Notes under the pieces: model-generated | What the model was told of the DNA's origin: nothing | Seen by the model: only the letters and a program-made list of their open reading frames with translations | The model's database searches: none | Translations under genes and position numbers: made by a program | NCBI GenBank assembly: GCA_002700095.1 | Contig: PACL01000096.1 | Coordinates: 1-53,667 of the forward strand | Length of the DNA: 53,667 nt | Origin: Fulvimarina sp. | GTDB lineage: Bacteria; Pseudomonadota; Alphaproteobacteria; Rhizobiales; Rhizobiaceae | Direction of reading: 5' to 3' | Shown: in pieces, positions 53,628 through 53,667 of the stretch | Numbering within the stretch: the stretch's first letter is position 1 | Layout: each line of letters starts with the position of its first letter

Positions 53628-53667
53628 CAAGCCTCACCGCATCAACGGCGGAACAGCACCATGCCGG

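Overview
The window is high-GC chromosomal DNA from an alphaproteobacterium, most likely a member of the Hyphomicrobiales (Rhizobiales). A placement near the Aurantimonadaceae or Brucella/Rhizobium relatives is an inference from gene content and not a computed result. The pointers are a BA14K-family exported protein, two small DUF1127 proteins, a fused SecDF behind YajC, TrmFO, a DciA (DUF721)-MutY-DsbA neighbourhood, a GAF/PAS/HisKA_2-type histidine kinase, and two dispersed intergenic repeat types. Most of it looks like core genome. No phage, insertion sequence, CRISPR array or plasmid function was seen.

Layout. 1-1.35 kb: 5' end of tig (trigger factor), tRNA-Leu(UAG), a DUF1127 gene and a striking array of three 135/136-bp units, each carrying two hairpins. 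1.4-9.4 kb: trmFO, a DUF4153 membrane protein, then a leftward yajC-secDF-Mth938-like-squalene/phytoene synthase-like group. 9.7-18.4 kb: DUF815 ATPase, a 1.1-kb apparently non-coding stretch, a CxxC thioredoxin-fold protein, BA14K protein, Xaa-Pro aminopeptidase, prmA and a cation/proton antiporter with a TrkA-N-like domain. 18.9-25.5 kb: MFS transporter, VapBC45-like toxin-antitoxin pair, SCO protein with a small membrane protein, OpgC-like acyltransferase, hexapeptide acyltransferase and a second MFS gene with a hairpin/terminator leader. 25.8-28 kb: an orphan small ORF, MoxR-type AAA ATPase, NUDIX and GNAT genes. 28.3-33.7 kb: envelope and exported proteins (DUF4424, SH3-like, a 116-aa protein, host-attachment family protein, SleB-like hydrolase) and a LysR regulator divergent from a second DUF1127 gene. 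34.2-39.1 kb: AT-rich intergenic DNA, a soluble double-PAS chemoreceptor coupled to cheW, and an SLC13 transporter. 39.2-45.8 kb: a PPDK-like enzyme with an altered ATP-grasp region, dsbA, dciA, mutY and a HAD hydrolase. 45.9-49.5 kb: a GAF-PAS histidine kinase divergent from a two-domain KaiC-like ATPase that is translationally coupled to a single-domain response regulator. 49.7-53.7 kb: prpE, an exported histidine phosphatase and argB.

The most interesting locus is the KaiC-like/kinase/receiver set at 45.9-49.5 kb. It resembles a three-component KaiC-type signalling device without KaiA or KaiB, and by eye the positions matching the KaiC autophosphorylation Ser/Thr pair are non-phosphorylatable. 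The tandem double-hairpin array at 964-1352, the terminator-containing leader of the second MFS gene, the pairing of two complex-I-assembly-factor-like proteins with SecDF, and the divergent PPDK are the next best leads. All functional statements are by-eye homology recognition; no database search was run.
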